Shown here in pieces: positions 1-10,620 of a stretch of 64,000 nucleotides of DNA (position 1 is its first letter; each line of letters begins with the position of its first letter). The notes under the pieces are model-generated. The model was given only the letters and a program-made list of their open reading frames with translations. It did not search any database and was not told the origin of the DNA. Source of the stretch: Teratosphaeria epicoccoides (lineage: Eukaryota; Ascomycota; Dothideomycetes; Mycosphaerellales; Teratosphaeriaceae); contig JADDMT010000008.1 in assembly GCA_021401465.1 (NCBI GenBank), positions 62,001 through 126,000 of the forward strand, written 5' to 3'. The position numbers and the translations under genes were made by a program.

Positions 1-1509
1 TAGGCCCTAGGGATTGACAGGTATGAACAGATCATGATATGCGGCGCTATCCCATCGGTCCTACAGGCCGGCCGTGGCGCTGCACCTTTCTTCGTCTCTA
101 TGATCATGCTTGCCATCGGGGCTGGCCTATTTAAGCCCAACATAGCACCAACTATCCTGGACCAATACAAGCACCAGAAGGTATACATCAAAGTCCTCAA
201 GGACGGCGAGAAAGTCATCGTAGACCCGGAGTCGACTGTCCAGCGGATCATGCTCTATTTCTATGCACTCATCAACGTCGGCGCGTTCTTTGCAGTAGCG
301 ACCACCTATACCGAGAAATATGTTGGTTTCTGGCTGTCCTTCCTGCTCCCGGGCATCGTCTACTTTATGCTCCCAGCGCTGCTCTGGTACCTAAGAGACC
401 GCATTGTCAAGTACCCGCCCCAAGGAAGTGTATTGTCCAAAGCGTGGAAAGTTTTATACCTGTCGTTCAAGCGCAAGAAGGGTCATTTCTGGAAGAATGA
501 CTTCCTTGACGCCGCGAGGCCGTCCGAATTGGCCAAAGATGGCATCACGACCTCTATTGACTGGACGGAGAAGGATGTCGACGACATCAAACGAACTTTC
601 GTCGCCTGCTCTATCTTCCTTTATTTCCCGAGTAAGTAGCACAATAAGGACTGACTCACTCTCAGATCGATTGCTTACTCCACACTCACCTCCCCAGTCT
701 ACAACCTCAACGACGGCGCCATGGCCTCCGTATCCACCTCACAAGGCTCAACAATGCGAACTAATGGCGTCCCAAACGACCTTATCAGCAACTTCAACCC
801 CCTCATCATCATCGTCTTCATCCCCTTCCTCAGCCACGTATTATACCCCTTCCTGCGCCGCCGCAAGATCAAATTCGGCCGCATCAACCGCATTACTGTC
901 GGCTTTCTGCTCGCTTTCGCCAGCGGCCTTGTCGGCACACTGGTCCAATGGCGGATCTACAGGACCTCGCCCTGCGGATCCCACGCCACTGACTGCGCAG
1001 AGGACGACGGCACTGTCTCACCTGTGTCTTTGTGGTGGCAATTGCCGATCTATGGATTGAATGGGATTTCAGAGTGCTTCGCCAACGTGACGGCCTATGA
1101 ATTCGCGTATGCGCGCTCGCCGGAAGGCATGAAGGCGCTCGTCATGGCGATTTTCCTCTTCATGACTGCGTTGAGTAGTGCACTGGGCGAGATTATCAGT
1201 CCAGCGACCAAGGACCCGTGGCTGATCTATATCTGGGCGGTGCCAACTGGCGCTTTGTTCGTGCAGACCGTCATCTTTTGGTTCAGGTACAAGGGCGTCA
1301 ATGAAGACGAGTTCATGACGTACGAGGAGGATTATCAGAAAAACGCGGCCGTAGTGGAGGGTGTAGAGGCGCCGAGGTTGGAGACAAAAGCATTCGAAGG
1401 GGAGATGGGGGAGGCATTTCCTAGACTTGATGAGGACGCGTTTAAACGAAGAACAGGAAATGCATCGGATCCCGCCCAGGGGTCCAAGGAGACAGATTTT
1501 GCCGCATAG
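1..1509 (+). CDS. PTR2/POT-family proton-coupled peptide transporter, 3' part
   Basis: The 5' end lies outside the window. A TAG at 1-3 may be the tail of an upstream intron, after which the frame runs open. Exons are about 4-631 and 698-1509, with an intron at 632-697 (GTAAGT...CCCCAG) that restores Pro-Ile-Tyr-Asn-Leu-Asn. The product carries POT signatures: FKPNIAPTILDQ in an early helix, the following NVGAFFAV segment, and a C-terminal half with several hydrophobic helices (ISNFNPLIIIVFIPF, GLNGISECFANVTAYEFAY, FLFMTALSSALGEI). The family imports di- and tripeptides with protons across the plasma membrane. The C-terminus is a hydrophilic tail ending at TAG 1507-1509. Family assignment is firm; substrate is inferred from the family. 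Confidence 0.9.
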
Positions 1510-1541
1510 GTATATGATCAGAAGTTTTTCCCGCGCATCAG

Positions 1542-1919
1542 CTAGACCGCTTTTCCACACTCCTTCCACAGATCGTCAAAGCAAGTTGAGATAGAACCCG
1601 TCTTGAATCCACAGCTGCATGATGGAACATTTGCGTCCTGGCAGTCTCTGATCTTGTGCCCGACTTGGTATTTGTCGCATACTAACTACAACAGCGTTGT
1701 CAGTGTTGAGAGGGTTGTACAGATATTGGACCTGCGGGACTCACGGCCCATCTCTGATTGAGGCTGCAGGCCTGATACGTATCAGCTGTTAGCGGTCTCG
1801 GGAACCGGGTTCGTAGAGAGGATCTGTTGCCTTACATAATCCCAATTCTCGCACTGCGCAGAGGCTGTAGTTGCGAACGTGGCGAGCAGGAGCGCAGAGG
1901 AAGGGAGATCGAAGCGCAT
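1542..1919 (-). CDS. small secreted cysteine-rich protein (84 aa, 8 Cys)
   Basis: Three exons on the minus strand: 1919-1836, 1771-1745 (only 27 nt) and 1685-1542. Both introns have GTRAG-like donors (GTAAGG, GTGAGT), CTAAC/CTGAC branch sites and CAG or TAG acceptors. The product begins with a clear signal peptide (residues 1-21, MRF...TTASA), followed by a 63-residue mature part with eight cysteines at 23, 30, 40, 52, 60, 62, 72 and 80, enough for four disulphides. No domain is recognised. Size, secretion signal and cysteine content are those of effector-like or cell-wall proteins. A damaged tandem copy with the same exon layout lies at 2914-3340. Gene model is mine; function unknown. Confidence 0.72.
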
Positions 1920-2913
1920 GTTTGATGGTTGACCGCGAGGGTTGGATGAATGTCAATGTTCAGGTGCTTTACGCTGGAGGGATGAGCTTTGTATCATTTC
2001 GACTGCTCCGGCGTCTTCTGCAGCATAAGTAGTCTTCTGACGACACCAGGGGAGGCGCAGTCTGCCGTGCTGCCATGAACGGCCATCAGCAGATCGTGAA
2101 GGCAGGCTCTGGGCGCTTTCGCCGTTGGCTATCGGCATTCCTGGCTTGGAATACGCGGCCGGAGCGCAGATCGTGACACTTGATGGAAGTATTGCTGGTG
2201 GTCTGCCAAGGTGCCTAAAGATTGGCGGAATGGCAATCCAGCTGGGTGTCTTAGCTAGTCGCTACAATTGCGGTCTGATACCGGCGGTCTCGCTGCAGCT
2301 AGGCGTCTGGCCATACGTGCGTATCCTTCCTCAAGTGCTGTATGGTGTGCTAAGCCACAAATTTCATCCACATCCTCCCTTGAGCCTGGTATCCTGGTTG
2401 TTCTACTCACTCAAGGACTTCGCTGCGTAGGAATGCGGTGGTCTTGGTAGACAAGCCGGGTCGGGTCTCACCTTCAAATCCGGTCAGATCCAGTGCATAA
2501 GGTAAGTGGATCTCGGTCAAAGAACCGGTGCGGAGCTATCTAGGAACCGTAGGATTCCTCACATAGAAGAGCAATTGTTGAAGTGGATCATCCCCACGAT
2601 GACGACCTTTAATAGCCGTCTAGCAGTGAGCCAAAGCCGAATTTACATGGTCAATTGTCAGCAGAGCAGTGAAGGCACAAGGGCTGTCTCAGTCTGCAGG
2701 ACGTGCACTACTACTACCATTTGTCGGGCTCTGTAGATCTTGTACAGAACAAAATCCGATTCATCCACTGCATATTGCTGTTCATTTACTAGAACGGGTT
2801 GGATCCAAGCCTCAGATCCGTACCGGAACCGGCGGTCGGATCGATAGATCGACCCGTCAAGACTCATTCACCAAGATCATTGTGGGTACGAGAGTGAGAC
2901 TCTCTTCCATGAA
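1920..2913. other. intergenic; promoter side of the duplicated secreted gene
   Basis: No gene is supported. The stretch around 2256-2310 is clearly similar to 3545-3600, which lies at the same side of the second secreted-gene copy. The duplication therefore included upstream DNA as well as the coding part. Confidence 0.5.
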
Positions 2914-3340
2914 TCATCCAACCCACTTCCCGCACACAGCCCAATTATGGTCCCAGCAATGCGTAGTCGTAACTTTCCCAGTGACCGTATGTTCTCCACA
3001 AGAGCACTCGGTAGTCGTAGGACCATTGCAGTCTTTCCTCTTCTGCCCAACTTTTGCCCAACTTTGTTTGCGTCGCATTTCAGCTGTTGGCGGTAGAATC
3101 AGTAATCAAGGTTCCTTTCATCTCTGAGGCTCCTGGAATTCGATGGACGCGGTACTCACGGCGTATCTGTAATCGCTGCTGCAAGCCTTTCTCATCGTCG
3201 AGGCGATGTCAGTGGTCGTGCGGACGGCGCGATCTTGAGCAGAAGCCGAGACTTACGTATTCATTACCGACGCACTGCGCCGACGCGACTTGCGCGAGAG
3301 TGGCGAGGAGGTGCTAGAAGGAAGGGACTTCGATGCGCAT
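2914..3340 (-). pseudogene. broken tandem copy of the 1542-1919 secreted protein gene
   Basis: The exon layout matches the gene at 1542-1919: ATG at 3340, a first exon ending in TAC before GTAAGT, a 27-nt second exon beginning with Ala-Cys-Ser and ending in Tyr-Ala before GTGAGT, and a third exon beginning Leu-Lys-Cys-Asp. Two breaks are visible. The signal-peptide codons contain an in-frame TAG after eight residues. The third exon carries an 11-bp direct duplication (GTTGGGCARAA twice, around 3055-3080) that shifts the frame before the CxSC motif. Without these lesions the cysteine pattern would resemble the intact copy. Likely non-functional. Confidence 0.72.
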
Positions 3341-5315
3341 GGTGGAAGATCGCTAGAGATGTGCCCGTTTGTGCTGTGGTTGAGCGGTGTAAATCCCGAG
3401 GATTGTTATGCCGTACTGATGAGGTCTATTTATAGAATGCTCCAGCATCTTGTGTAACTCGAGCAGTCCTTGTTGTGGCCTGACAAGCGAGTCTTGGATG
3501 GGGGAGAATCTAAGGGGCTGGCGACTCAGCTCGCAGGCCTTGGCGAGTCGCTGCAATCCCGGCCTGACGCTGGCAGTCTCACTACAGCTCGACGTCCGTA
3601 GGACAAGGCATGCGGCCCCCAATTCCGTTTTTGCGTGATGCTGACATGTGCCGCGAAGAGCACCTGCTTAGCCATCTCTAGCCTGAAACCCTTCCTTCAT
3701 CCTGCTTCTCGCTTGCTCGGCGGTTGGCACCAAATGTCAGCCAACCTAGCCCCGAGCACAGAACCCCGCTGCCAAGCTTGTGCAATCGCGTGTTGACGAC
3801 TTCCCAAGACGCCATGAGAAGGGCAAGTTTGTTCAGGAAAGTGGTTTGGCAAAGGCTACAGCTCCCCATGAAAGAGAGTGAGCAGCAAGCTTGGCAAAAG
3901 TATCGCGTCCTGGTGCAAGAAGCGACTCGCGGACCAGATACATCAAAGGCCATTACCACCCAAGCACGCCACCGCTACGTCTGGCATGACCGTTCAAGAG
4001 CGCGATCCGATCGACTGCTTCGTGCAGGCAGCGCTCCACAGGCCTCCTACTAGTGCTCTCCATGTCTTGATATGATCAGTGCAAATGATATCTCTGCATA
4101 AATCAATGGTGAGAGACTGTGCCGCCAACAGAAATGACTCACCGGCCCATTGGCTTCGACATTTCCCACAGCCCCACGATTGCAGTCGGCTTCGAACTCC
4201 AGGGTGGCTATGACAACTGCCACCCGGAGCACTGCGGACCAGATATCGAGTGCTTCCCGGCCTCGAAACGCCAGGGAGGCAAAAGCTCCAACAGTGACGA
4301 AGTTATGATTGCCAAAAGGAACTCGAAGAGGTGCAGACGGGTGTCGAGATGCCCTAAAAGGAAGTTGTAGTGGACGCGCGGTAGTGAGGTTGCGTGGGGT
4401 GGTGGTGGGAGGGGCTGAATGGTACACTCTACAAATACCCTCGCATGTGCTCATCGCGGAGGTCTGACTCATTCTCCTTCGCAAAAGCGACCCCATCAAC
4501 CTTGCTATGGAAGCTCTTGACCAGGCTCTGCGCATTCGGATTGGACACAATTCTCTTCGCTTCCATTTCGGTATGCCTCAATTCTTGCATCGAACGCCTG
4601 CTCACCATGTTCGAGACGCCCGCTGTCTGTGTCACAGACCTGCGCGTGCCCTAGTAATCACCAACGCCCGCGCCACAGACACGATGTGTGCCATGTGCAC
4701 CAAATGACACGTCGTCTCCCATCGCGTGCCGATCAGAGATCCCCCACTCGGGCTGAGCTGTCGGCAGCGCCCCGCCCAAGAAGACCACAACTTGCCGCAA
4801 CTTGATTGGGTCACCTGGTGCTGACCGCGGTGTCCAAGGTCACAGAGCTATCTGCGAATACTCCATTTTCGGATCACTGGATGTTGGACTTTCCGTCCTG
4901 CAAAAGATACTGTATTCTTGTGGAGTCAAGCAGTGGAATTCACCACGAGATTTGGCCCATGATGAGTAGCAACAGGGGCGTGACCCCTTTCGGATCAGTC
5001 TCTTGTCCGGGTGAAGACTGGCTGCTCGAGGGCGCGGAGGTCGATGGGCTCTCGGAGGTGCCAATCGGTGTCGAGACACATCTCGTATATATGTTTCTGA
5101 GCTCGGCAGGCAGGGCAAGATTCTTTGACTCTTCTCCGTCCCGATATCAGCCTGTATCTGCACTGATTGAGTTTGACGGTTTCTCCTGGCATTCATCAAA
5201 GTCGGTGGCTTGCGGTCTGGTGATGTCCGAAATGATTCCTCGTCTTGAGGTAGTCCTTGGCACACACTGTCACTTCAAGCTACTACCAGAAGCATCAATC
5301 CACCTCTCGTGCCTT
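3341..5315. other. intergenic, about 2 kb, no supported gene
   Basis: The part near 3545-3600 is the duplicated upstream segment shared with 2256-2310. Short open frames on both strands (for example 4050-4550 and 4840-5265 minus, 4806-5549 plus) lack recognisable domains, signal peptides or consistent splice signals. A weak likeness to the secreted-gene intron junction exists near 4150 on the minus strand but is not enough for a call. Confidence 0.4.
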
Positions 5316-6080
5316 TCACTCCCTCCTCCGCTCCCCCTCCTCCCAAATCTCCATCAAGCTCCTCCTCCTCCCGCTATTCACATATGCCCCCGACACCTCA
5401 ATCTCCTTCTGCCGCATCCTCCACGGCTTGTCCTCCTTCCTCCAGTCCAAATCACTGTACCCTGGATGGGGACATCGATGCCTCAGGTCCTGCTGCGCGG
5501 CACTCTTGGTGTCGATCGCGAACGAGCCGTGAAAGTGGGAGTACTTTAGGTGGTCCCGGAACTGGACACGAGCCGGATTGGAGTTGATTTGAAAGATCCG
5601 TGAGTCGGGAGGTGGGAGATTGGAGTTTGGGTCGAGGCCGGAGACGTCGGGGTGCTGGCGGGGAGGGGGTTGCGGGAGGCGGGCTTGGTGGGGGGTGGTA
5701 GAGGAGGAGAATGAGCGGATTTGCTGGGGTGTGAAGGGGTTGGATTGGGCTCCCTTATCGGCAGATTGAGATGCGCTTGAATTATCTGGCTGGTCGCTCC
5801 CCTGCGTGTCTTTCTCTATCTGTCTTGTCGGTCCTCTGCCCATTCTGAATCGAATAGGGGACTTCCGCAGACAGTTCTCAGCTCCCTCAACGTCGCGGAA
5901 GATTGCGATGACCGTATTGGGAACCGGGATGGCATCATATTTCAAGCTTTGGAAATGCTCGATCTCTCCAAATTGCGAGAGCAGTCGCATGATCTCCCGA
6001 GATTCTCCAATGTTGGACGGTCGAGGTGTGATTTTGAGATGGACCGCACGATTCGCCGTCGATCGCACAAGGGAAGCCAT
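5316..6080 (-). CDS. conserved fungal protein with RRM-like N-terminus, probably mitochondrial
   Basis: Single exon, 254 aa, ATG at 6080. The first 85 residues contain an RRM-like fold pattern (AVHLKITPRP...REIMRLLSQFGEIEHFQSLKY...NTVIAIFRDVEGAENCL). A low-complexity Ser/Pro/Gln middle follows, then a conserved C-terminal block (FQINSNPARVQFRDHLKYSH and AFAIDT-like FAIDTKSAAQQDLRHR). The basic, Arg-containing start (MASLVRSTANRAV) is suitable for mitochondrial import. I recall uncharacterised ascomycete proteins of this layout but no experimental role. It is divergent from VPS28, with a shared promoter of about 290 bp (6081-6369). Confidence 0.72.
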   Translation of the reverse strand: MASLVRSTANRAVHLKITPRPSNIGESREIMRLLSQFGEIEHFQSLKYDAIPVPNTVIAIFRDVEGAENCLRKSPIRFRMGRGPTRQIEKDTQGSDQPDNSSASQSADKGAQSNPFTPQQIRSFSSSTTPHQARLPQPPPRQHPDVSGLDPNSNLPPPDSRIFQINSNPARVQFRDHLKYSHFHGSFAIDTKSAAQQDLRHRCPHPGYSDLDWRKEDKPWRMRQKEIEVSGAYVNSGRRRSLMEIWEEGERRRE

Positions 6081-6369
6081 CACAGCTGGAGCGTCAGTGA
6101 GTAGATCTACTCCCAGCCCAGCGAGAGTTTGACCAAATCAACTCGGTGTCCCATGTCGACGTGATATCATGTGAACATCAGGTATGCGGCTCCATCCCCA
6201 TTCGGAAGGCACGGCATATTGATTAATCATTAGCGACAATTGACGAGAGCTTTGACAGACCCCCCACCTGTCGGTCAACGGAGCACCATCCCGCTGTGGA
6301 GAGCTTGGTCGGAGTCATGTGCTGCTCCTCCTGCTCAGAGCATTCTCTCGACATACAGACGCAGACAAG

Positions 6370-7202
6370 ATGTACGCCCAACGGCAATTAGCCTATGCGC
6401 CAACACCATACAGCTACACACCCTCATCAAACCTCACGGCGACGATCAATCTCGACCAAGTAGTCCCCCCGCCCTGATTTCGCAAGATGCCCGCTGAGAC
6501 GATGAGCAGGAGGTGAAGCTTGCCGACAATGCGCAGGAGCGCGAGTTGTATGAGTCGCTCGCCGAGATATACAGCATCATTATCACCCTTGATGCGCTGG
6601 AGAAAGCATACCTGAGAGACAGCATTAAAGAGAGCGAATACACAGAAACATGCGATCGGTTGTTGAGGCAGTACAAGAGCAATCTGGCCGATGAGACGGT
6701 CGCCGCGGCATTCGGCGACTTGGAAAGCTTCAAGATGGAGTGGGATGCGCGTGGACTCAGCAAGGACGTAAGTAGAGGTCCAAGCTAACACCCATCCCAG
6801 CTCGAAGTTCCCAAAGCGACCGAACGCCTCCGCATAGGCCTCCCCGCCACCGTCGAGACCGCGCCAGCCAACTCCCACCGTCCCACCTCCACCGCCGGCC
6901 CCAGCACTGCCACCGTCGGCGCCCAGCACCTGATCGCAGCTTCCGAGAACTTCGTCACGCTCTTCGATGCCATCAGCATGAGTATGCTGTCGAAAGATAC
7001 TCTGCATCCGATTTTGGTGGAGATTATTCAGGCTGTCAATAAGGTGACGGACAAGGATTTTGACAATAAAGGAAAGATTGTGCAGTGGTTGATTACGCTG
7101 AATCAGATGAGGGCGGCAGAGGAGTTGACGGCGGAGCAGGCGAGGGAGTTGAGGTTTGATTTGGAGAGCGCTTATGATGGATTCAAGGGGACGCTGGACT
7201 AA
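6370..7202 (+). CDS. VPS28: VPS28, ESCRT-I subunit
   Basis: Three exons: 6370-6459, 6510-6767 and 6801-7202, giving 249 aa, the usual family length. The start MYAQRQLAYAPTPYSYTP leads into the N-terminal VPS28 core (EVKLADNAQERELYESLAEIYSIIITLDALEKAYLRD is split over the exon 1-2 junction). The C-terminal four-helix domain is the block starting SKDTLHPILVEIIQAVNKVTD and ending at the stop. VPS28 joins VPS23 and VPS37 in ESCRT-I, which sorts ubiquitinated cargo into multivesicular bodies; the C-terminal domain binds ESCRT-II. The second intron (6768-6800) is only 33 nt but has GTAAGT, GCTAAC and CAG and contains an in-frame stop, so it must be removed. Confidence 0.93.
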
Positions 7203-7364
7203 AGCTCATCTGTTTTACTGCCTGAATGATGGCTCTGGTCTCATGGACGAGCTTATCTCCGCCATCTTCGGCGTTAACCATGCCATGCCTCGGGCTGGAA
7301 ACCGGATCCAAATTTCTGGACACCTTCAGCAGCGGCAACATCCTGGTGAAGCACATATACAGCA

Positions 7365-8542
7365 ATGGCGCTGCTACGCGCGACTCTGACTGCCGAAGAC
7401 CTCGATCTGGGTGTGGAAGATGAGGAGACTGTGGATGGTATAGCCAATAATGTCATGACGAACATGACAGCTTCGCGCTGACACGCACACTAGTCCTCGA
7501 TCTTCCGCAGCTGTACACCTGCCCAAATGCCAAGACGCTTCAGGCAGTCCTACAGGAGCTCTCTTCAGCTCCACCATCTTGGGAAGCTACACCTCGCACT
7601 AGAGCCCCGCGCTCGGTCAGCGGAGCATCCACACCGCTCCGCAAGAAACGCAGGATACGCAGCGACGGCGTCCCTGCCTATCTCACCAAGATCATTTCCA
7701 GCCCACTATCATGGATTGAAAATGATGCAGAGAAGGAGCAGATATGGGAGGCTGCGTCTGTGCGGCTAAGTGAGAGGAGCGGACGGACGGCGATGAGCGC
7801 TATCACTCGAACGTTTGCGATACCGTTGAATCCTGCTGTAGCTGAGGTCACAGATGGCAAAGGCGATGGGAATATGCTGGAAATTACTTTGCATGAGCCG
7901 ACTCTGACGGCTGACAATCTGGGGTTGAAGACGTGGGCGAGCTCGTACTTGCTGGCTAAGAGAATGGTGCTGTTGAAAGATGCACTACCTTTAAAGCCGG
8001 ATGCCAAAGTGCTGGAGCTCGGCGCAGGGACTGGGCTTGTGGGCCTCACAGCTGCTGCTGTACTGCAACGCGAGGTTGTTCTCACCGACTTGTCAGAAAT
8101 CGTGCTGAACCTGGAGAAGAATGCGACATCCAATAGCACAGTGATAAGTGCATGCGGTGGCAGGGTAAGCACAGTCGTTCTTGACTGGTCCGCGCCTTCC
8201 TTGTTCTTCCCTTCCAACCCAGATCCGTGCCCGCCTCACTCCTTCCCTTTGATACTTGCCGCGGACCCGATCTACTCGCCGGAACATCCTGATCTGCTGG
8301 TCAATGCCATTGCGCAACATTTGAGTCGCGACAAGGCGGCAAGGGTGGTGGTGGAGATGCCTATCAGAGAGGCATACAGTGCCGAGAGGGAGGACTTTTG
8401 TGATCGGATGACGGAGATGGGGCTGGCAATCGTGGAGGACGGTGAAGAGGTGGGTTATGATGATTGGGCGGCTGCGGGGCGTGGGGAGGAAGAATTGATG
8501 GAGGTGATGTGTTGGTGGAGTGTTTGGGGTTGGATTCGGTGA
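7365..8542 (+). CDS. family-16 lysine methyltransferase, EFM2/Rrg1-like
   Basis: Exons 7365-7437 and 7494-8542; the 56-nt intron (GTATAG, GCTGAC, ACTAG) joins Val-Asp to Val-Leu-Asp-Leu-Pro-Gln. About 373 aa. The N-terminal third contains PAYLTKIISSPLSWIEND and SERSGRTAM, typical of this fungal family. The SAM-binding Rossmann motif is KVLELGAGTGLVGLTAAAVL, followed by VVLTDLSEIVLNLEKN and the post-II motif ILAADPIYSPEHPDLL. Members annotated EFM2 (yeast) or rrg1 (fission yeast) belong to the METTL21-like group; EFM2 methylates elongation factor 2. Class assignment is secure, the EF2 substrate is inferred. Confidence 0.85.
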
Positions 8543-8862
8543 CGACGACGGGCGTGCGGCTTGGTCAGCCAGGTTGGCCACCATACGATACTTGAGTGCC
8601 TCAGCGTTGAGACAGCTATGCTGCATTCTGGTCTGACACTCAGGCTGGCATCACGAAATTGCCCGCTGGATCTCTGAGTTGGTCGATGGAGGAAGAGCTT
8701 GCTCTTGCTAATATGGATGCGCTAATGCGAAACCTACGCGTTCGCATCGTGCCGGGATTATCGGCGGGAAGCGTGGAATTGCGCTCCCAGTATGTTCTTT
8801 CAATGGGGAGAGGAGTAATGTGGAGTCCTTTATACTGGACTTCACACATTTCGTAGGCGTTG
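8543..8862. other. intergenic, nothing recognised
   Basis: Short open frames only; no splice-supported or domain-bearing gene seen. Probably the promoter side of the broken secreted gene that follows. Confidence 0.4.
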
Positions 8863-9060
8863 ATGAAGTTCGCCGCGCTGGCTGTCCCTGCATCACTACT
8901 TCTCACCTTCCCAGGCATCACTGTGGCATGGTGGAACTGCTGCAAGTAGGGGAGCTGTCTGTCTGGTAATTTTTACGACTCTGGATATTGCATTTCATAG
9001 CGGGGACGCAAACACTTCGACGGAAGGGTTTCTGTGCGGTCACAATCGTCCTTGGTCTGA
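8863..9060 (+). pseudogene. dead copy of the eight-cysteine secreted protein family
   Basis: ATG at 8863 opens a convincing signal peptide (MKFAALAVPASLLLTFPGIT) followed by Trp-Trp-Asn-Cys-Cys-Lys, the same Trp-Asn-Cys-Cys-Lys that starts the mature part of the protein at 11401-11694. A TAG at 8947-8949 follows at once. Further on, in the same frame, Gly-Tyr-Cys-Ile matches the Gly-Tyr-Cys of the intact members and is again followed by TAG. Both stops could come from CAG to TAG changes. Later sequence drifts away. Confidence 0.68.
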
Positions 9061-9634
9061 TTGTTCTTCTCCACTCGATGGCGGGGCCCAGGCACATTGT
9101 TCGAGGGACGGACATTGGCGATGCAATGATGTGGCAATGATGGGAACTGGTGAGGACGGATTACAGGGTGGCTGCTCGAGGTTTTCTTGCTTGGCCGGAT
9201 TGAATGTGTGTGGACGCTCTCTCATTCCGAGGACACCAGGGCCTGATGATTGCATTTGACGTGGATGCTCGTGGCGGTCAGAATGGTCCCCTTGGCTGCT
9301 CTGGCTTCGGAGGCCGTGCCAAAATGCTACGGCGAAGGCACCGGGACTCTGTCACTTGGCACTCTTGGTGTTTGAGTGCATGTCATGTCATCCCGATCGT
9401 TCCGTCTTACACAAAATTTGGCACGCGCATGGCATTCGCTCTGCACGTCGGCACTGTTCTTCAAGTCTGTTTCACATCATCGCACGACATCGCACAGGAC
9501 CAGATCTTTGCACCAAGCTCGACATAAAGCTGACTGACCAAATCGACGAGCATACCAAGAGCATAATCACAGACGCACCAAAGCAAGGTCTAAAGCAACG
9601 CTACAACCGCAACACGGACGATATACTCATCGAG
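9061..9634. other. intergenic, promoter of the next secreted gene
   Basis: No supported gene. Open frames at 9204-9527 (plus) and 9040-9255 (minus) have no recognised content. Confidence 0.35.
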
Positions 9635-9904
9635 ATGCACTCCACCACGACCCTTGCTGTCCTCGTGAGCCTCTTCTCTGCCACCGCGCTTGCGGCATAT
9701 CAATGCTGCAAGCAACCCGATTGCGGCAACAGCGCCCTCTACACAGCAGCCGCGGGTTACTGCATAGCCAGTGGGATTCATCTCAAAGTCCCGGGGGTGG
9801 AAAGAGTGGAATGCGACGGAACCCAGTCGTGTCTGGAGAACGGACATGCGTGTCAATGGCCTGCGTCACTCGGCGGCAATGACCCTGCGAACTGTCGTTT
9901 ATAA
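9635..9904 (+). CDS. small secreted eight-cysteine protein (89 aa)
   Basis: Intronless. The ATG at 9635 is chosen because it starts a good signal peptide (MHSTTTLAVLVSLFSATALA); the open frame upstream is 5' UTR. Cysteines lie at 24, 25, 30, 43, 60, 66, 73 and 87. The spacing between successive cysteines (1, 5, 13, 17, 6, 7, 14) is almost the same as in the protein at 11401-11694 (1, 5, 17, 17, 6, 7, 13), so the two are paralogs. No known domain is recognised. Likely extracellular with four disulphides; effector-like by size, function unknown. Confidence 0.75.
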   Translation: MHSTTTLAVLVSLFSATALAAYQCCKQPDCGNSALYTAAAGYCIASGIHLKVPGVERVECDGTQSCLENGHACQWPASLGGNDPANCRL

Positions 9905-10331
9905 TTCTCTCGAGACCGGATTCAATCGTTTATGGGACTGGGTTGGCCTATGGGTGTTTTGTGTTTTTGGGTGTGTGTGTGTGTGTGAGTGTGTGAAAGG
10001 TGGGACAGACGAGGGAAGAGGAGTGAGGGGGTGGTCGCGGGTGCTTGTCATTGTCTCGATCTGGTGCGCTGCCGAGCACGAGATAACGTCGGGAGTTTCC
10101 AACAGGGTTGGCGAAGAGAAACCAGCAATTTCTGAGATTCGACCTCGTTCCAGGTGCTCATGCTAGAAAGGAGTCATTACGAATGCTAAAAGTGCGGCCG
10201 GATACATCATCAGCTTCGTCCGCGCATCTCCATTACCCTTCGATTTCTACAATTCCAACCATTGAGACGCAATCCGTCCAGTGCACAGCACCAAAAGGAC
10301 GCAGACTGTCGAACAAGACGAAGCTCGTTAC
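9905..10331. other. intergenic with GT microsatellite
   Basis: 3' flank of the secreted gene. A (GT)n run lies at 9971-9987. No gene supported. Confidence 0.4.
9971..9987. repeat. GT dinucleotide microsatellite
   Basis: Eight perfect GT units followed by an imperfect extension to about 9996. Confidence 0.85.
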
Positions 10332-10620
10332 ATGACTTCACTCGTTTACCTCTTCGCGGAGACTATCTGGGCCGGTGGAACTGCTGCATACTAACAGGGG
10401 TCCGCATGGCCTAGGTGGCGGCTATAATATCGGCTTTTGGTTGAGTAAACTGATCCAGAGGACCGTATCGGAGATATCGAGGGCATCGAGGGTCCCTCTA
10501 TTGATCCCAAGCGGTGTTGATGGTAACCCGGCAAAAAACTTCGGGTTTCCCATGCCTCGAGGATCATACTTGACAGAAGCTGCATGTAAGCCCAAGGAAA
10601 GCAGTGCACGTTGCTCGTGA
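10332..10620 (+). pseudogene. relic of the eight-cysteine secreted protein family
   Basis: ATG at 10332 leads into a short hydrophobic stretch, then the DNA string CCGGTGGAACTGCTGCA, nearly identical to the Gly-Trp-Asn-Cys-Cys codons of the intact gene at about 11478-11492, but shifted in frame so it reads Gly-Gly-Thr-Ala-Ala and soon stops. A Gly-Gly-Tyr segment downstream sits where the intact members have Gly-Tyr-Cys. Only fragments remain, so the 3' boundary is a guess. Confidence 0.5.

Noticed and set aside
404..1060. 218-codon plus-strand frame
   Set aside because: Ser/Thr/Pro-rich out-of-frame reading through the PTR2 exons and intron.
1069..1569. 166-codon minus-strand frame
   Set aside because: Shadow of the second exon of the PTR2 transporter.
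4050..4550. Possible further copy of the 1542 secreted gene on the minus strand
   Set aside because: A GTGAGT preceded by codons for Gln-Trp-Ala resembles the exon-2 end of the family, but there is no signal peptide, no matching acceptor upstream and no following cysteine pattern.
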